A stretch of DNA of 64,000 bases from Frondihabitans sp. PhB188 (GTDB taxonomy: Bacteria > Actinomycetota > Actinomycetes > Actinomycetales > Microbacteriaceae), in contig NZ_RJUO01000005.1 of NCBI RefSeq assembly GCF_003752365.1, positions 186,001 to 250,000 on the forward strand. The letters run 5' to 3'. A model generated the notes under the pieces. That model had not been told where the DNA came from. It made no database searches and worked only from the letters and a program-made list of their open reading frames with translations. This document shows positions 61,175-64,000 of this stretch, piece after piece. The position numbers and the translations under genes were made by a program. Positions within the stretch are counted from its first letter, which is position 1. Every line of letters begins with the position of its first letter.

Positions 61175-64000
61175 TACTCGGACTCGGTCGCCGCAGGCTT
61201 CGTGGCGGCCGCGCGGGCGGCCGGCTTGCGGGTCGTCGTGGTCTTGGCGGCGGCGGGCTTGGCGGCGGCGGGCTTCTTCGCGGCCGGCTTCTTGGCGGCC
61301 GGCTTCTTGGCCGGAGCCTTCTTCGCCGCGGGCTTCTTCGCAGGGCCCTTGGCGCGCTTGTCGGCGATCAGCTGCACGGCGCGGTCGAAGTCGACCTCTT
61401 CGACGGTCTCGCCGCGCGGGATCGTCGCGTTCGTCTCGCCGTCGGTGACGTAGGCGCCGAAGCGGCCGTCCTTGATCTTGATCGCCTTGCCGCTGACCGG
61501 GTCGGGTGCCTCGAAGTCCTTGAGGGCGCTCGACGCACGCCGGGCGCCGTACTTGGGCTGCGCGTAGAGCTCGAGAGCTCCCGCCAGGTCGACGTCGAAG
61601 ATCTGATCCTCGCTGGTGAGCGACCGGGTGTCGGCGCCCTTCTTGAGGTAAGGCCCGTATCGGCCGTTCTGCGCCTGGATCTCGTCGCCCGACTCGGGGT
61701 CGACGCCGACGATGCGCGGCAGATCGAGCAGCTTGAGAGCGGTCGCGAGGTCGATCGAGTCGACGTCCATCGACTTGAAGAGCGACGCGGTGCGCTCCTT
61801 GGGAGCAGCCGCCTTCTTGGCGGGGGCCTTCTTCGCAGGAGCCTTCTTCGCGGGCGCCTTGGTCAGCGTCGTGCCCGATGCGGAAGCGGCCGCCGACTCG
61901 AGGATCTCGCCGGTCTCGGAGTCGGCCGCGATGTCGTCCTCGGGCACCTCGACGGGTCGCTCGGTGACGTAGGGTCCGAAGCGGCCGTCCTTCGCGACGA
62001 CCTCCTTGCCCGAGTCGGGGTTGAGGCCGAGCACGCGGTCGCCGATCACCGGGGCGTCGATGAGCTCGCGCGCTTTGGCGGGGGTGAGCTCGTCGGGCGC
62101 CAGGTCTTCGGGCACGTTGACGCGGCGAGGCGTCTCGGGGTCGTCGCCCGGCGTCTCGAGGTATGGCCCGTAGCGGCCGATGCGAAGGGTCATGCCCTCG
62201 CCGAGGTCGATCGAGTTGATGTCGCGCGCGTCGATCTCGCCGAGGTTGTCGACGACCTTGCGGAGGCCGCGGTGCGACTCGTTGCCGAAGTAGAAGCCGT
62301 TCAGCCACTCGACCCGATCGGCCTCGCCGCCGGCGATGAGGTCGAGGTCGTCTTCCATCGACGCGGTGAAGTCGTACTCGACGAGATCGCCGAAGTAGTC
62401 CTCGAGCAGGCGTACCACCGAGAAGGCGATCCAGTTCGGCACGAGGGCCGTGCCGCGCGGCGTGACGTAGCCGCGGTCGACGATGGTTGACATGATCGCG
62501 GCGTAGGTCGAGGGGCGCCCGATCCCGAGCTCTTCGAGCGTCTTGACGAGGCTCGCCTCGGTGTAGCGCGGCGGAGCGGAGGTGTCGTGCCCCTTGGCCT
62601 CGACGTCGTCGATGACGAGCGCCTGGCCCTCCTTGAGCACGGGGAGCTTGGCATCGTCGGCCGGAGCGGAGTCGGACGAATGGCGCTCTTCGTCCTGGCC
62701 CTCCTCGTAGGCGGCGAGGAATCCGCGGAAGGTGATGACGGTACCGGTCGCGACGAACTCGGCGACGGTGCTCGAGGCACCGTCCTTCGCGATCCCGGTG
62801 ACGGGCGACGCCGTGGTGGCCGCGACGACGACGGACGCCGTGGAGCCCTTGGCGTCGGCCATCTGCGAGGCGACGGTGCGCTTCCAGATCAGGTCGTAGA
62901 GCTTCCAGTCGTTGCCGCGGAGCGTGCTCTGCAGCTCGGTCGGCGTCTTGAAGGTGTCGCCCGACGGACGGATCGCCTCGTGCGCCTCCTGGGCGTTCTT
63001 GCTCTTGCCCGTGTAGACGCGGACCTTCTCGGGCACGGTGTCGGAGCCGTAGAGCTTCGCGGCCTGGGTGCGGGCCGCGGTGATCGCCTGCTGCGACAGC
63101 GACGGCGAGTCGGTTCGCATGTAGGTGATGTGGCCGTTCTCGTAGAGCGACTGCGCCACGCTCATCGTCTGGCGGGCCGAGAAGCGGAGCTTGCGCGCCG
63201 CCTCCTGCTGAAGCGTCGAGGTCGTGAACGGGGCGGCGGGCCGGCGCGTGTAGGGCTTGGACTCCACCGACTGCACGACCACGCCGACACCGGGCGCGTA
63301 GAGCGCTGCGGCGAGCGCCTGCGCCGACTCGGCGTCCAGCGCGGTGACGTCGCCTTTGATCTGGCCGCGGTCGTCGTAGTCGCGACCGGAGGCGACGCGG
63401 CTGCCGTCGACGCGGACGAGGCGCGCCGCGAAGGGAGAGCGCTCCGGCGTGGGCGAGAAGATGCCCGAGAGGTCCCAGTAGTTGGCGGAGACGAACGCGA
63501 GGCGCTCGCGCTCCCGGTCGACGACGAGGCGGGTCGCGGCCGACTGCACGCGGCCGGCGGACAGGCCGGGACCGACCTTGCGCCAGAGCACGGGCGAGAC
63601 CTCGTAGCCGTAGAGGCGGTCGAGGATGCGGCGGGTCTCCTGGGCGTCGACGAGAGCCGTGTCGAGCTCGCGGGTGTTCTCCTGGGCCTTCTGGATGGCG
63701 TCTTTGGTGATCTCGTGGAAGACCATTCGCTTGACGGGCACCTTGGGCTTGAGCTCCTGCAGGAGGTGCCACGCGATGGCCTCGCCCTCGCGGTCCTCAT
63801 CAGTGGCGAGGTAGAGCTCGTCGGCGTTCTTCAGCGCGCGCTTCAGATCGGCGACCGTCTTCTTCTTGGCGTCCGACACGACGTAGTAGGGCTCGAAGCC
63901 GTTCTCGACGTCGACCGAGAACTTGCCGAGCGAGCCCGTCTTCTTGTCGGCCGGGAGGTTCTTGGGCTCGACGAGGTCGCGGATGTGCCCGACCGAGGCG
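61174..64000 (-). CDS. topA: DNA topoisomerase I, 5' end outside window
   Basis: Type IA topoisomerase relaxing negative supercoils. About 940 residues are visible; the N-terminus lies beyond the right edge. Present are the TOPRIM part (TDEDREGEAIAW), the catalytic tyrosine in ITYMRTDS, and C-terminal repeats (GKEVVAKDGRFGPYVTE, GDEIQAQNGRYGPYLKKG, GKAIKIKDGRFGAYVTDG). They are followed by a long Lys/Ala/Pro tail of KKPAAKK-type units, as in other actinobacterial TopA. The four-Cys zinc fingers of E. coli TopA are absent. It heads the topA-tmk-holB operon. Confidence 0.96.
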   Translation of the reverse strand, partial: ASVGHIRDLVEPKNLPADKKTGSLGKFSVDVENGFEPYYVVSDAKKKTVADLKRALKNADELYLATDEDREGEAIAWHLLQELKPKVPVKRMVFHEITKDAIQKAQENTRELDTALVDAQETRRILDRLYGYEVSPVLWRKVGPGLSAGRVQSAATRLVVDRERERLAFVSANYWDLSGIFSPTPERSPFAARLVRVDGSRVASGRDYDDRGQIKGDVTALDAESAQALAAALYAPGVGVVVQSVESKPYTRRPAAPFTTSTLQQEAARKLRFSARQTMSVAQSLYENGHITYMRTDSPSLSQQAITAARTQAAKLYGSDTVPEKVRVYTGKSKNAQEAHEAIRPSGDTFKTPTELQSTLRGNDWKLYDLIWKRTVASQMADAKGSTASVVVAATTASPVTGIAKDGASSTVAEFVATGTVITFRGFLAAYEEGQDEERHSSDSAPADDAKLPVLKEGQALVIDDVEAKGHDTSAPPRYTEASLVKTLEELGIGRPSTYAAIMSTIVDRGYVTPRGTALVPNWIAFSVVRLLEDYFGDLVEYDFTASMEDDLDLIAGGEADRVEWLNGFYFGNESHRGLRKVVDNLGEIDARDINSIDLGEGMTLRIGRYGPYLETPGDDPETPRRVNVPEDLAPDELTPAKARELIDAPVIGDRVLGLNPDSGKEVVAKDGRFGPYVTERPVEVPEDDIAADSETGEILESAAASASGTTLTKAPAKKAPAKKAPAKKAAAPKERTASLFKSMDVDSIDLATALKLLDLPRIVGVDPESGDEIQAQNGRYGPYLKKGADTRSLTSEDQIFDVDLAGALELYAQPKYGARRASSALKDFEAPDPVSGKAIKIKDGRFGAYVTDGETNATIPRGETVEEVDFDRAVQLIADKRAKGPAKKPAAKKAPAKKPAAKKPAAKKPAAAKPAAAKTTTTRKPAARAAATKPAATESE

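Noticed and set aside
61175-63772. N-terminal extension of tmk to a 1072-codon frame
   Set aside because: The extension is a shadow of topA; thymidylate kinase starts at the GTG at 61174.

Overview
The window is high-GC actinobacterial chromosome and looks like a member of the Microbacteriaceae. Three things point there. The acyl-CoA carboxylase set has the actinobacterial form: AccA3-type and AccD-type subunits, a small epsilon subunit, and BirA next door. The succinate dehydrogenase and BmpA/Nup-type nucleoside transporter clusters are arranged in the usual way. Many genes begin as leaderless transcripts, with a TANNNT -10 box 6-8 nt before the start codon. I cannot resolve the genus. There is no prophage, insertion sequence or CRISPR array. 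Almost everything is core metabolism, and the unusual material lies mainly between genes.

Layout. 0-12 kb: biotin ligase (partial), a membrane protein, accD-accE, an intergenic stretch with a candidate structured RNA, a three-gene two-component cassette that includes a degenerate kinase-like protein, a TrmA/RumA-type RNA methyltransferase, maf and accA3. 12-27 kb: a DUF559 nuclease-like protein, a secreted repeat protein, then a nucleoside salvage block (pnp, phosphosugar mutase, orphan PTS IIA/IIB, add, deoA, cdd, two permeases, ATPase, BmpA lipoprotein). Import, deamination, phosphorolysis and sugar-phosphate isomerisation are thus encoded side by side. 26.6-32.6 kb: GDP-mannose synthesis (manC), a GT4 glycosyltransferase and sdhCDAB. 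32.6-35.2 kb: two overlapping genes of unknown function and a YezG-like protein.

35.3-41.5 kb: a complete mannitol phosphotransferase locus (mtlD, mtlF, mtlA, ptsI, a DeoR regulator, ptsH). It includes the general components EI and HPr, with a divergent regulatory region between ptsI and the regulator. 41.5-50 kb: xth, trpS, a GNAT acetyltransferase, ribD-ribA, a 680-bp intergenic region with a second small-RNA candidate, an MHS-type transporter and an ABC exporter. 50-50.64 kb: a tandem array with alternating 57-bp and 94-bp units. 50.6-58.2 kb: pncA, dacB, rbsK, two small proteins, an LCP ligase, and an ECF sigma / membrane protein / lipoprotein operon. 58.2-64 kb: another tandem array, tRNA-Thr(CGT), a TetR regulator, holB, tmk and topA (partial).

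Points that deserve a second look: the candidate RNAs at 4321-4604 and 45965-46075; the repeat array at 50064-50637; a three-copy dispersed intergenic repeat (11911-12031, 17177-17304, 17354-17481); a 12-mer, AGTTCCTGCGCC, that recurs six times; and the degenerate kinase partner at 4818-5915. None of these amounts to a demonstrated new system. All statements come from reading the sequence, with no database search.
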